A stretch of 64,000 bases of DNA from Halegenticoccus tardaugens (GTDB taxonomy: Archaea > Halobacteriota > Halobacteria > Halobacteriales > Haloferacaceae), in contig NZ_SDIC01000002.1 in NCBI RefSeq assembly GCF_004116405.1, positions 372,001 to 436,000 of the forward strand, in the 5' to 3' direction. A program made the translations under genes and the position numbers. Shown here in pieces: positions 52,856 to 61,365 of the stretch (position 1 is the first letter of the stretch; every line of letters begins with the position of its first letter). The notes beneath the pieces were generated by a model that worked only from the letters and a program-made list of their open reading frames with translations, did no database searches and was not told the origin of the DNA.

Positions 52856-53656
52856 ATGAGCGATACATCGCCGTACGCCGTAGAAGCGACCGGGACGTCG
52901 ATAGCAATCCTCGAAGCCCTCATCGAAATCGGAGAACCTCTGGGCGTTACGACCCTGGCAGATCGCGTCGGCGTTTCCAAGAGCGTTGCTCACAACCACC
53001 TTTCGACGCTCCGTACCCATGGATACGTGATCAAACGAGGGAGACAGTACGGGCCGTCCTTGCGAGCGCTGAAGCTCGGCAAACACGCGCGAGAAAATCT
53101 GGCGGTCTACCGGGCCGCAAAACGAGAGCTGGACAGTCTCGCTGCAGCGACCGGTGAAACAGCGACGCTATTCATTATCGAGGAACACAGTGGCGTACCA
53201 GCGTACGTCACGAACCCGGAGGATGGGTGGTCTCCTCCGTTTCTCGAAGGGGAACGGATGCCGCTGCACGTGAACGCTCCCGGAAAAGCGCTCTTGGCGT
53301 CACTTTCGGGGGAACAGTTGGAGGCGGTCCTCGATGCGACGGACCGTGTGATGTTCACGAACGCGACCATCACCGACCTCGATGAACTCACCGCTCAGCT
53401 TCGTCAGATCCGTGATGACGGGATTTCGTTCTGCAAAGAAGAACACTCTGAGGGGATCGTCGGCGTGGCCGCTCCGATTCCGTCCAGTAACGGAACTCGT
53501 ACCGCCGCAGCCGGCGTCTGCGGCCCGATGGATCGACTAAATGGGCGCTATTTAGAGGAAGATATCGTCGGACAAGTCCTCAGCGCCACCAAGGCGGTCC
53601 ATGCTACCCTTAGTGAACTATCCCACCCTACTCGCTCGCTTTCGCTCGCTCGGTGA
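52856..53656 (+). CDS. IclR-family regulator, C terminus altered by IS insertion
   Basis: The frame is 266 codons. The winged helix is TSIAILEALIEIGEPLGVTT, LADRVGVSKSVAHNHLSTLR and THGYVIKRG. The effector domain has PLHVNAPGKALLASLSGEQL and CKEEHSEGIVGVAAPIP. The last 14 residues (SELSHPTRSLSLAR) are encoded by the right end of the element at 53613-55151. Joining the flanks (53612 to 55152) restores ACC CTT AAC GAT CAC GAG CGG CAT TGA, a 258-residue protein ending TLNDHERH. The inserted form keeps every domain and may still work. It probably controls the dehydrogenase/galactonate genes. Confidence 0.85.
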   Translation: MSDTSPYAVEATGTSIAILEALIEIGEPLGVTTLADRVGVSKSVAHNHLSTLRTHGYVIKRGRQYGPSLRALKLGKHARENLAVYRAAKRELDSLAAATGETATLFIIEEHSGVPAYVTNPEDGWSPPFLEGERMPLHVNAPGKALLASLSGEQLEAVLDATDRVMFTNATITDLDELTAQLRQIRDDGISFCKEEHSEGIVGVAAPIPSSNGTRTAAAGVCGPMDRLNGRYLEEDIVGQVLSATKAVHATLSELSHPTRSLSLAR

Positions 53657-54867
53657 GGGTGGGGCTTCCTGTTTCCACGACGCGCTTTGCAGGAACCACT
53701 GTGGTTCCCGTAGGGAGCGCAGTCTCCACAGGCGGTGATTCGGAGCGTCCCGCTCCTACTTTCGTGATACCACGCCGAAGGATGTTCCACGAGGCGTTCC
53801 AGTCTCGGTCGGCGGTGAACCCGCACGCCGGGCACGAGTGTTTGCGGACCCACAACGGCTTGTCGGTCTTGACACCACACGCCGCACATTCTTTCGTCGT
53901 GTTCCGCGGATCGACCGGAATGAAGTGTGTTCCTTCTCGCTCGCACTTGTATTCGAGCATCCGCAGAAAAGTCCCCCATGCGGCGGATGCTCGGTTACGC
54001 GAGTTTGAATTGAACTGCATCATTCCGGCGACGTTCAAGTCTTCGACGGCGACGAGGTCGTACTCTCGAGCGTAGTAGTTCGAGAGCTTATGCAAGAAGT
54101 CACGGCGCTTCCGTCGAAGGTCTGCGTGACACTTCGCGACCCGATGCCGTTGTTTCTCACAGTTGGCAGAGCCGTGTTGCTTCCGCGAGAGCTTCCGTTG
54201 TGCGCTCCAACCGCTCACGTTCGGAAGACAGGTCGAGCGACTCGACTGCTGTCCCGTCGGTATCGTGGGCGTACGTGAGAATCCCCACGTCGATACCAAC
54301 ACACCGCACGGGATTCCCGGGCCTCGTCGGCGGTTCACGGTCGAGTTCGACGCCGAAGGTAGCGTACCACTCGCCGGTCGGTTCCTTCTTGAGCGTGACC
54401 TGCTTGAGTTTCGCGTTGTCGGGGATGGCGCGGTGAAGCCGTATCGGAATGTCGCCGGGTTTTGAGAGGCACAGTCGCGTCCGACCGCCCTTCTTGTCGA
54501 GCTTGAAGCCGGATTGACTGTACGTGAAACTGCGGAACTCTCGTGGCGGTTTCCACGTGAGTTGGCCGACGCTGTAGCCGTTCTGTTTGAGCTTTCCGAG
54601 TGCGTTGACGTTATCAGCAATACGCATGACGGTCGTCTGAAGCACCGTCGAGTAGACGGTGGGAAGGTCGTCCCACCACTGTTTGAGGTCGGGGAGTTCG
54701 TCACGGATTGACTGGACGCGCTGTGTAACAGTGCCCACGTTGTCGGCAATTTGATTGAATCGGTAGAGCGCGTGATTGTACAGTTGCCTACAAATATCGC
54801 GGTGGCGGTCCAACTCCTCGCGGTGAGTGTCGGACGGCTTGAGACGATACTTGTAGGCGTAATACAT
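53628..54867 (-). pseudogene. tnpB: tnpB, frameshifted in the middle
   Basis: The first part (54867 to about 54205) gives MYYAYKYRLKPSDTHREELD through the intact RuvC-I motif GIDVGILTYAHDTDG to SSERERLER. There the frame is lost: GAGCGCACAACGG stands where homologues have GAGCGCGCACAACGG, a two-base deletion. The second part continues QRKLSRKQHGSANCEKQRHR, RuvC-II VAVEDLN, the zinc ribbon CAACG/CPACG and RuvC-III ADRDWNASWN. All catalytic residues remain, so the copy died recently by one event. Confidence 0.85.
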
Positions 54868-54870
54868 ACG

Positions 54871-54993
54871 CTACTCGCGTTCCTCGATGAGTTCGTCCAA
54901 TTTGTCTTGAACGAACCGCGAGAGATTCAGGTGGTTCTCCTGAATCCATTCCTCTTGGTCGTCGCGTATCGAGATATTCTTGCGCTTTACCAC
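54871..54993 (-). CDS. Small ribbon-helix-helix (CopG-like) protein upstream of tnpB
   Basis: 40 residues from a GTG: MVKRKNISIRDDQEEWIQEN, HLNLSRFVQDKLDELIEERE. A short strand (NISIR) followed by two helices with L-S-R-F-V-Q fits the RHH DNA-binding fold. Its stop lies 3 bases from the tnpB start, so the two are co-transcribed. It takes the place held by DUF2080 in the other two elements. It may repress the element or assist its TnpB; both are inference. Confidence 0.7.
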   Translation of the reverse strand: MVKRKNISIRDDQEEWIQENHLNLSRFVQDKLDELIEERE

Positions 54994-55174
54994 ACTATAA
55001 GTTACATAAGATACGTAGTTAAGTGTTACGGAACGTGGGCCTGTGGGCCTGCCACCGAACACGTTTGAGAACTGTGCGACGCTGTCTCCTCTCCCTGCTC
55101 GCGGCTTCGCCGCTCACTGATGAAGGGGGGCTTAGCGCCTCAATTCAGCTAACGATCACGAGCGGCATTGATCG

Positions 55175-55480
55175 GCACCAATAACGCGTGGTTCCGTAGA
55201 ACACGTCTCAAGGACAATGCTCACTCGTTCACTGTACTGTGGACAACCACGATGCCGCGTCTCCACATTTACAGAGATAGGGGTGTAATGAAAACGGAAA
55301 TAATTTGTCTATTGCTTTTGAACCAGATTCGGTTGGGAAAGAAACGTACGGTGTGAAGGCACAGAGCGGTTCGCACGCCTGTCTGCCGCCGCACCCCAGA
55401 TTAGCGAGGATACGTTATCGAGAACATGAGACATGCAATAGAGTTAGAGATATCACCTGCTGCTCCTAGCAGAAACAGGA
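55175..55480. other. Intergenic between IS element and GH3 relic
   Basis: No gene recognised. A 62-codon plus frame (55168-55356) is basic and AT-richer than host genes and is not convincing. The original iclR stop (after joining flanks) lies at the left edge. Confidence 0.35.
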
Positions 55481-55481
55481 G

Positions 55482-55702
55482 GTCAATGGCGGCGTAGCTG
55501 CTTGGTATTCCGACCGAGGCCAGCGAGTATCTCGTTCGAAAAACCTTGAAAGAAGAGTGTGGGTTTCGAGGGATTCGTCGTCTCCGGTTGGAACTCGTTT
55601 CGAAAGTTCATCTACCACGGAGTAGCCGGCGACGAACGGGATGCAGCCCAGTTTGCCATCGAAGCCGGACCCGACGTGGACATAGTGAAACACATCTTTA
55701 CC
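55482..55702 (+). pseudogene. GH3 beta-glucosidase-like fragment, frameshifted and cut by an IS
   Basis: GIPTEASEYLVRKTLKEECG leads into, after a frame change near 55570, GFVVSGWNSFRKFIYHGVAG and DERDAAQFAIEAGPDVDIVK. This is the part of GH3 enzymes around the nucleophile motif (GF-GFVVSDW, HGVA, AA-AI-AG-DMDM). The nucleophile Asp is replaced by Gly. The left end of the next IS follows directly and the rest of the gene is not found on its far side. Confidence 0.65.
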
Positions 55703-55770
55703 TAATTGAGGCGCTAAGCCCCCTTCATCAGTGAGCGGCGATGCCGCGAGCAGGGAGGGGATACAGCGTT

Positions 55771-55875
55771 CACAAGAGCGAAGCTCTTGTGTGCGAACGA
55801 GACGCTGCGCGTCTCGTCAACGTCGCGAGAAGCCGTAGACTTCTGGTTGGCAGCCAGAACGCTTCCGCGTTCTGG
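55771..55875 (+). repeat. Row of short perfect hairpins in the IS left end
   Basis: Stems are CACAAGAGC/GCTCTTGTG (loop GAA, 55771-55791), CGAGACGC/GCGTCTCG (loop TGC, 55798-55816), AGAAG/CTTCT (55828-55844) and CCAGAACGC/GCGTTCTGG (loop TTCC, 55854-55875). The arms differ in sequence but share the 8-9-bp stem with a 3-4-base loop seen also at 1628-1677, 2821-2841 and 15177-15197. Confidence 0.7.
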
Positions 55876-55969
55876 CGACGCCCGCACAGTTCTCAAACAC
55901 ATTCAATGCTCGGCCCATAGGCCCACGTTATCGGAAGTGTCATGTTTGGACAGTGTCTAAACACCAGTG

Positions 55970-56128
55970 ATGGACAGGTACTCAATCGAAGGTCACGAGG
56001 TCCACGAGGTCCACGAAGGGACCGCTAAACCGACCGGAAACGGTGCCTATGTCCTCGTCCCAAAACTCTGGCTCGGTGCGGACGTAAAGGTCGTCCGCGT
56101 GTCCGAACCAGCCCAAACCGACGAGTAA
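55970..56128 (+). CDS. DUF2080 family transposase-associated small protein
   Basis: 52 residues, MDRYSIEGHEVHEVHEGTAK, then GNGAYVLVPKLWLGADVKVV. It has a duplicated EVH triplet (HEVHEVHEG) compared with the copy at 343. The stop TAATG overlaps the tnpB start by one base, so translation is coupled. Same family and role as the other copy. Confidence 0.8.
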   Translation: MDRYSIEGHEVHEVHEGTAKPTGNGAYVLVPKLWLGADVKVVRVSEPAQTDE

Positions 56129-57348
56129 TGAACTTCAACTACAGGTATCGACTCCGACCGTCCGACGTCCTCGAAGAGCAGTTAGCGTGGACAGTTGATA
56201 CCTGTAGGCAGGTCTATAACCACTTCCTGCATCGACTCAACCGAACCGACGATACCTCGGCACACTCCGAACAGAAACTCTTGCCGAGTCTCAGGAAGTG
56301 GTGGAGCGGCCTGAAAAGCGTTCACTCGAAGGTGCTACAGAAGGTCGTACAACGACTGTACGACAACCTCTCTCGGTTGGCGGACGCCAAGAACGCCGGT
56401 CGGAAGGTCGGTCGGTTGAAGTGGAAAGCGCCGGGGGAGTACCGCAGTTTTACCTACAGTCAATCCGGCTTCACGCTCAAGAACACGAGCGGTCGGACCC
56501 GACTGTGGCTCTCGAAACTCGGTGACATCCCCATTACCTTCCACCGCGACCTGCCAGACGACGCCGACATTAAGACCGTTACGGTCAAGCAGGAACCGAC
56601 CAGCTACTGGTACATCATCCTCGGCGTCGAAACACCCGACGACCCACCCGCAAAACCGGAGACTCCCAAGAAGTGCGTCGGTATCGACGTGGGGATTCTC
56701 ACGTACGCCCACGATACGGACGGTACGGCGATCGAATCGCTCGACCTGTCCGACGAACGCGAGCGGCTGGAGCGCGCCCATCGCGACCTTTCGCGGAAGG
56801 AACACGGCTCTGCGAATTGGGAGAAACAACGCCGCGTCGTGGCCCGACGGTACGCCGACCTCAAGCAGAAACGGCGCGACTTCCTCCACAAACTCTCGAA
56901 CTACTACGCTCGGGAGTACGACCTCGTAGCGGTCGAGGACCTTGACGCCGCCGGACTGGTCGAACTGCCCGGTAACTCGCGGAACCGGGCAGGGGCGGCG
57001 TGGGGGACGTTCCTGCGGATGCTCGAATACAAGTGCGAGCGCGAAGGGACGCACTTTATCGCCGTGAATCCGAGAGGGACGACCAAGGAGTGCGCGGCGT
57101 GCGGTGTTTCGACAGACAAGCCGTTGTGGGTCCACGAACACTACTGTCCTGCCTGCGGACTCGAGGCGGACAGGGACGCGAATGCGGCGTGGAATATCCT
57201 TTCTCGCGGCATCAGGCGGGTAGGAGCGGGACGCTCCGAATTAACGCCTGTAGAGACTGTGCACCCTATGGACACTTCTGTGTCTGCAAAGCGCGTCGTT
57301 GAAACAGGAAGCCCCACCCTCAAGCGCGAGCCGTCAGGCGAGCGGTAG
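56128..57348 (+). CDS. tnpB: TnpB RNA-guided nuclease (intact)
   Basis: 406 residues. RuvC-I is CVGIDVGILTYAHDTDG (about 186), RuvC-II is LVAVEDLDAAGL (about 268), and the zinc ribbon is CAACG and CPACG. RuvC-III is EADRDANAAWNIL. The N-terminal MNFNYRYRLRPSDVLEEQLA and the recognition region EYRSFTYSQSGFTLKNTSGR are intact. TnpB cuts DNA next to a transposon-adjacent motif, guided by RNA from the element right end, and helps retain the element after excision. All catalytic residues are present. Confidence 0.93.
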   Translation: MNFNYRYRLRPSDVLEEQLAWTVDTCRQVYNHFLHRLNRTDDTSAHSEQKLLPSLRKWWSGLKSVHSKVLQKVVQRLYDNLSRLADAKNAGRKVGRLKWKAPGEYRSFTYSQSGFTLKNTSGRTRLWLSKLGDIPITFHRDLPDDADIKTVTVKQEPTSYWYIILGVETPDDPPAKPETPKKCVGIDVGILTYAHDTDGTAIESLDLSDERERLERAHRDLSRKEHGSANWEKQRRVVARRYADLKQKRRDFLHKLSNYYAREYDLVAVEDLDAAGLVELPGNSRNRAGAAWGTFLRMLEYKCEREGTHFIAVNPRGTTKECAACGVSTDKPLWVHEHYCPACGLEADRDANAAWNILSRGIRRVGAGRSELTPVETVHPMDTSVSAKRVVETGSPTLKREPSGER

Positions 57349-57363
57349 GGTGGGGTAGTTCAC
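57180..57363 (+). ncRNA. Probable omegaRNA (reRNA) of the intact TnpB element
   Basis: The tnpB 3' end and right end form a strong stem (CCCCACCCT with AGGGTGGGG) followed by GTAGTTCAC. In this family the processed RNA ends in guide bases from flanking DNA, which here would start at 57364 inside the intergenic space before the sulfatase stop. The 5' limit is approximate. Confidence 0.45.
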
Positions 57364-57384
57364 CGCGCCGGTAATCGGGAGCCG

Positions 57385-58911
57385 CTACCGCACGTGTGCA
57401 GCCAACAGGTCTTCGGACTCGACGACGCCGGTCTCGTGCTCCAACGTCTCGGCGTGGGCGTCGCGACCCGTCTCTCGGAGTCGTGCCGCGTACGCCGCTC
57501 GATTTCCGCGCTGGTAGAACGGCTGCCCTTCCCGGACGACCGCCAGGAGGGGATCGACGAGCGCATCCGACGCTTCGGAGATTCCGCCGGCGTCGCCCGT
57601 CGCATTCTCGATCATGCGGGCGCTGTACCAGCGCTGGAGCAAGCTGAGTCCGCGGTCGACTACACGCGGGCGTTCCACCACGAGGTTCGTCGTCTCGTGT
57701 GGGTCCGTCGTGAGGTTGAACAGCGCGAGCGGGGAGAACTCTCGCCAGCCATCGTGGTATGTCTGGATGAGCAACCAGTCATCCCAACGAACAGATCGTT
57801 GACAAGTCCATGTTCCCTGACTGAGGACCAGAAATTCGCGCCCGGCACCGTCGCAATCAGTGAGCGAGTCAGCGAACGAACGGCCGTCCCAACCCGCGGG
57901 AACGTCCCCGCCGACGAACTCCACGACGGTGGGCGCGAGGTCGATATTGTAGTGGAGACCGTCGTCGACTCCGGGTTTGACGCCGGGACCAGAGACGATG
58001 AGTGGCACTCGACAGGTCCACTCGTCGGCAAGTTGGTGGTCACCATACACGTTGAGTTCGCCCTGGTTTTCACCATGATCGGCCGTGACGATGAGCAGGG
58101 TTTCCTCGAGCACCCCTTTTTCCTCGAGGAGATCCAGAATCCGCCCGATGTGGTCGTCCATGTACCGAATACCCGTGTCGTAGCCGTCGATCCACTGCTT
58201 GAACGTCTCGCGGTCGCGGATCTCGTCTGGCGTTCGTGGGAGATCGTCCAACTCCCGACCGGTCATGTATTCGTGGTGGAGATCCCGGGCGCTGTGTGGG
58301 CCGTAGCTCTCGCGCTGTTCGTCGATTCGCTGCTGCGTGAGCCATCCGGGTGCGGGGTCATCCTCGAACGGGTTTCCGTACTCCTGGGGCGTGTCATAGT
58401 TGGTATGGGGATCCCAGAAGTTGACGTGGAGGTACCAATCGTCTTCCTCTGCGTGTCCTTCGAGCCATTTCTCAGCGTAGGGATAGACGACTTCAGCGCG
58501 CTCGGTGCCGCCGCCCTTCGTGTCGTGCCATTCGTTGAATCCATCGAGGACGTGCCAAGCGGCATGCCGTTGCGGGAACGGGCTGATGAACGCCGTGTGG
58601 TACTCTCGATTGCGCAGCGCCGTCATCCACGTTCGATAAGCGCCTGTGTTCGCTTCGTCGCGACCCGCTCCTTGCGACCGGAGGTCAGCCGCGGCGCCAC
58701 CGTGGTTGACGACCCCCGTGTGGATGCCGAAGCGCCCGGTGAACAGCGCCGTCCGCGACGGGAGACAGGGAACGTCGGAGGCGTAATAGTTCACGAATCG
58801 GCGTCCCCCCTCGGCGATCCGGTCAATATTCGGCGACGTATTACGGTCGTAGCCGTAACATCCGAGGTGGTCGGGCCGCAGCGAGTCACAGTCGATGTAC
58901 AGGATCCGCAT
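57385..58911 (-). CDS. Sulfatase (alkaline-phosphatase superfamily)
   Basis: 508 residues. DVPCLPSRTALFTGRFG (about 45) contains the C-x-P-S-R motif whose Cys becomes formylglycine. Metal ligands are in YIDCDSLRPDHLGCYGYDRN at the N terminus and IVTADHGENQGELNVYGDHQ (about 290). LHVNFWDPHTNYDTP and SLTDCDGAGREFLVLSQGTW follow. The protein has no signal peptide, so sulfate is removed inside the cell or the protein is exported otherwise. It removes sulfate from sulfated sugars. It is next to sugar-catabolic genes and shares the window with a sulfotransferase cluster. Confidence 0.88.
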   Translation of the reverse strand: MRILYIDCDSLRPDHLGCYGYDRNTSPNIDRIAEGGRRFVNYYASDVPCLPSRTALFTGRFGIHTGVVNHGGAAADLRSQGAGRDEANTGAYRTWMTALRNREYHTAFISPFPQRHAAWHVLDGFNEWHDTKGGGTERAEVVYPYAEKWLEGHAEEDDWYLHVNFWDPHTNYDTPQEYGNPFEDDPAPGWLTQQRIDEQRESYGPHSARDLHHEYMTGRELDDLPRTPDEIRDRETFKQWIDGYDTGIRYMDDHIGRILDLLEEKGVLEETLLIVTADHGENQGELNVYGDHQLADEWTCRVPLIVSGPGVKPGVDDGLHYNIDLAPTVVEFVGGDVPAGWDGRSFADSLTDCDGAGREFLVLSQGTWTCQRSVRWDDWLLIQTYHDGWREFSPLALFNLTTDPHETTNLVVERPRVVDRGLSLLQRWYSARMIENATGDAGGISEASDALVDPLLAVVREGQPFYQRGNRAAYAARLRETGRDAHAETLEHETGVVESEDLLAAHVR

Positions 58912-59290
58912 GTACTCACCATCAAAGCGAGCTCATATGAAACATGAAGGTTCGCGTGTTTGCCATCCCACCTGCATATAGAATTCGCGTGGAGGTCGCT
59001 CTGCGATTGTGCTGGTCACTATTGGACGTGGGGACGCAAAATGAGAGATGTGCGACGAACCGAACCGTCTCATGGCTGCCGATCGCCCTCGATGAAACGA
59101 ACGGCGTCGGCGAGGAGGCAGCAGGCGATCTTAGCCGGATCGGAAGGGATCGAGCCATCACCCCTCTGACGTGTTCATTACCGATCGGCGGATGATCCGG
59201 GCCGGATAGGTTTTGGCTGCCGCCCGCTTTCCGTCGAGGCGGGGTGCTGATACCCAAAACGCTTCGATAGGACGTCCCGATTCGCGACCC
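58912..59290. other. Divergent promoter region of sulfatase and deacetylase genes
   Basis: On the minus strand TTCTATATGCAGG (about 58976-58983) is a TATA-like site 65 bases before the sulfatase start. The rest (59000-59290) has open frames without recognisable homology. Confidence 0.4.
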
Positions 59291-60121
59291 ATGACAGAGA
59301 CGCTCAGTCTCCTGATCGTTGGACCACACCCGGACGACTGCTCGATTAAGGCCGGCGGCATCGCCGCGAAGTACGTCGAGGCGGGTCACGACGTGACGTT
59401 TCTCTCCGTGACGGACGGCAGCGCGGGCCACCACGAGATGGGTCCCCGCGAGCTCGCCGCCCGCCGGAAGCGCGAGACGGAGGCCGTCGCTGAAACCCTC
59501 GGCGTCGGGTACGAGGTGTTCGACAATAGAGACGGTGAACTCGAACCGACGGTGGCGAACCGCCGGCGGCTCATCCGATTCGTCCGGGACGTCGACCCGG
59601 ACCTCGTGCTAGGGCCCCGTCCCAACGATTACCACCCCGACCACCGCTACTGCGCGCAGTTGCTTCAGGACGCCGCCTACATGCTGATCGTCCCGAATGT
59701 TTGTCCCGACACGCCGCCGCTGAGCGCAAACCCCGTCATCGGGTACGTCGCCGACCACTTTCGGAAACCCGCGCCGTTCGAGCCGGACGTCGTCGTGGAC
59801 GTAACCGACGTCGAAGCACGCAAGATAGATGCGCTCCACTGCCACGAATCACAGGTGTACGAGTGGCTCCCCTACACCTTCGGCGAACTCGACGCGGTTC
59901 CCGAGGGCGACGACGAGCGGCGCGAGTGGCTCGCCGACGACGGCCTGAGCCATCTGGTGGCGAACACCGAAATGAACGTCGCCGATCGCTTCCGCGAGGA
60001 GTTGGTGGATCGCTATGGTGAGGAGGCCGGCGCGCGCGTCAAGCACGCCGAAGCCGTTGAAATCTCGGAATACGGGGCTCCATTGAGCGGCGAGCTTCGG
60101 GAGACACTGTTCTTTTTCTGA
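59291..60121 (+). CDS. PIG-L (LmbE-like) N-acetyl-sugar deacetylase family protein
   Basis: 276 residues. IVGPHPDDCSIKAGGIAAKY carries the zinc and catalytic H-P-D-D motif, TDGSAGHHEM the next segment and PRPNDYHPDHR the third zinc His. The start at 59291 gives MTETLSLLIVGPHPDD; the longer frame adds an unrelated N terminus. The family removes acetyl groups from N-acetylglucosamine-type or related substrates. Between a sulfatase and an IclR regulator it fits processing of acetylated amino sugars. Confidence 0.88.
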   Translation: MTETLSLLIVGPHPDDCSIKAGGIAAKYVEAGHDVTFLSVTDGSAGHHEMGPRELAARRKRETEAVAETLGVGYEVFDNRDGELEPTVANRRRLIRFVRDVDPDLVLGPRPNDYHPDHRYCAQLLQDAAYMLIVPNVCPDTPPLSANPVIGYVADHFRKPAPFEPDVVVDVTDVEARKIDALHCHESQVYEWLPYTFGELDAVPEGDDERREWLADDGLSHLVANTEMNVADRFREELVDRYGEEAGARVKHAEAVEISEYGAPLSGELRETLFFF

Positions 60122-60548
60122 TGCCGTTTCACCTCGCCCGCGCTGAGTCGGACCAGAAAATTGCTCCGTCTTGCGGAGGTATCGTCGCGCCGGGGAGCGG
60201 CGAGGCCACGCTCCGACTTCGGAGGTTCGCCGCTGCAGAACCGACGCGAGCAGCGCGGTGCCGGCAGTGATCGGACCGAAACCGCGCCCACGAACGGCTG
60301 AGTCACCCGCTCGACGCTCACTAGCGAACGTAAGCGTTCCATTCGATGACACCCATAGACCTGTAACACAGACAGAGGCGTCGTTCGACCTTCTCGAACA
60401 CCGACCGATCGCCGATACACCGGGCATTAACGGTGTGTGTGGAGGTGTACATGCGTTTTCCGGATATTTCCGTCCACCAATCGACGGATGTCCGTTCGTC
60501 ATGAATGAACAACTATTTACACGTACGCTAACAACCCACTCTCCAACC
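60122..60548. other. Intergenic upstream of the second iclR
   Basis: GC-rich DNA without a recognised gene. AACTATTTACACG at 60511-60523 is a TATA-like element 30 bases before the iclR start at 60549. Confidence 0.4.
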
Positions 60549-61310
60549 ATGAAAAAGGAATCGGACATAATCCAAGCGTCGCTCACGACGTTTCGCGTCG
60601 CGGAGGCGCTCAAACACCTCGAAGGGGCCGGCGTCACCGAACTCGCCGCCCACCTCGGGCTCCCGAAAAGTACGGTACACTACCACCTCCAAACGCTGAT
60701 GGAAGCGGAGTTCATCGTCGCCGACGACGACGAATACCGCATTGGCCTCCGATTTCTCGACTTCGGAGAGTTCGTTCGTGACCGAGTCGAATTACTGGGT
60801 GCGGCGGAACCGGCGTTGCGTAAACTCGCCGAGGAGACCGGTGAGATCGCGAGTCTGATGGTCGAAGAGCACGGGAGAGGCGTCTATGTCGCCCGCGAGA
60901 AGAGCGAGGGAGCGGTGCAGACGAGTTTTCACACGGGCAAACGTGTTCCGCTCCATCAGACGTCAGCGGGAAAGGCGATACTTGCGTTCACCCCGCGTGA
61001 ACGGGTCGAAGAGATCATCGACCGACACGGCCTTCCGGGGAAGACGCCGAACACGATCTCCGACGGGGACCGCCTCTTCGAGACGCTCGACGAGATACGC
61101 GAGCGAGGGTACGCGTATGACGACGAGGAGTGGCATCGCGGCCTCCGCTGTATCGCCGCGCCCATCAGGGACATGGACGACCAAGCGATCGGCGCCGTCA
61201 GCGTGGCCGCACCGCTCAGTCGAACGCGCGGGGACCGCTACCGGAGAGACCTCCCCGACGCCGTACTGAGCACGGCGAACGTCATCGAACTGAACATGGA
61301 GTACTCGTAG
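60549..61310 (+). CDS. IclR-family transcriptional regulator
   Basis: 253 residues from MKKESDIIQASLTTFRVAEA. The winged helix is VTELAAHLGLPKSTVHYHLQ with EAEFIVADDDEYRIG. The effector domain has TGKRVPLHQTSAGKAILAFT and DDEEWHRGLRCIAAPIRDMD. Start 60549 is supported by the family N terminus and the TATA-like site 30 bases upstream. It is followed by sugar isomerase and oxidoreductase genes, its probable targets. Confidence 0.88.
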   Translation: MKKESDIIQASLTTFRVAEALKHLEGAGVTELAAHLGLPKSTVHYHLQTLMEAEFIVADDDEYRIGLRFLDFGEFVRDRVELLGAAEPALRKLAEETGEIASLMVEEHGRGVYVAREKSEGAVQTSFHTGKRVPLHQTSAGKAILAFTPRERVEEIIDRHGLPGKTPNTISDGDRLFETLDEIRERGYAYDDEEWHRGLRCIAAPIRDMDDQAIGAVSVAAPLSRTRGDRYRRDLPDAVLSTANVIELNMEYS

Positions 61311-61365
61311 CCGGCGACACCGCTGCGGGGATAGATTCTTACCGGCGTCGGGGATAGCTACTCTC

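Larger units (their letters stand above)
53613..55151 (-). mobile_element. IS1341-type element with RHH gene and frameshifted tnpB, inserted in iclR
   Basis: On the minus strand the left end is TAGCTGAATTGAGGCGCTAA (from 55151) and the right end is GGGTGGGATAGTTCAC finishing at 53613. The contents are a small ribbon-helix-helix gene and tnpB; no tnpA. Both ends can be set to the base because joining the flanks restores the iclR frame. No target duplication, as expected. Confidence 0.85.
55699..57363 (+). mobile_element. Intact-looking IS1341-type element: DUF2080 plus tnpB
   Basis: The left end CTAATTGAGGCGCTAAGCCC starts at about 55699-55703 and the right end GGGGTAGTTCAC finishes at 57363. 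The left end region (55771-55875) holds a row of perfect short hairpins not needed by either gene. Both genes are open and keep their key residues. There is no tnpA. Of the three tnpB elements here this is the only one likely to be functional. Confidence 0.85.

Noticed and set aside
55771-55875. CRISPR array
   Set aside because: The hairpins are not direct repeats with spacers; arms differ in sequence and no repeat unit of constant length exists here or elsewhere in the window.
57394-58947. A 517-codon plus-strand open frame antisense to the sulfatase
   Set aside because: The minus-strand sulfatase is complete with all motifs. The antisense frame is a by-product of codon bias in GC-rich haloarchaeal DNA and has no recognisable domain.
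58922-59434. 170-codon minus ORF between the sulfatase and deacetylase genes
   Set aside because: Overlaps the deacetylase N terminus antisense, with no motif or signal; the stretch is better explained as a divergent promoter region.
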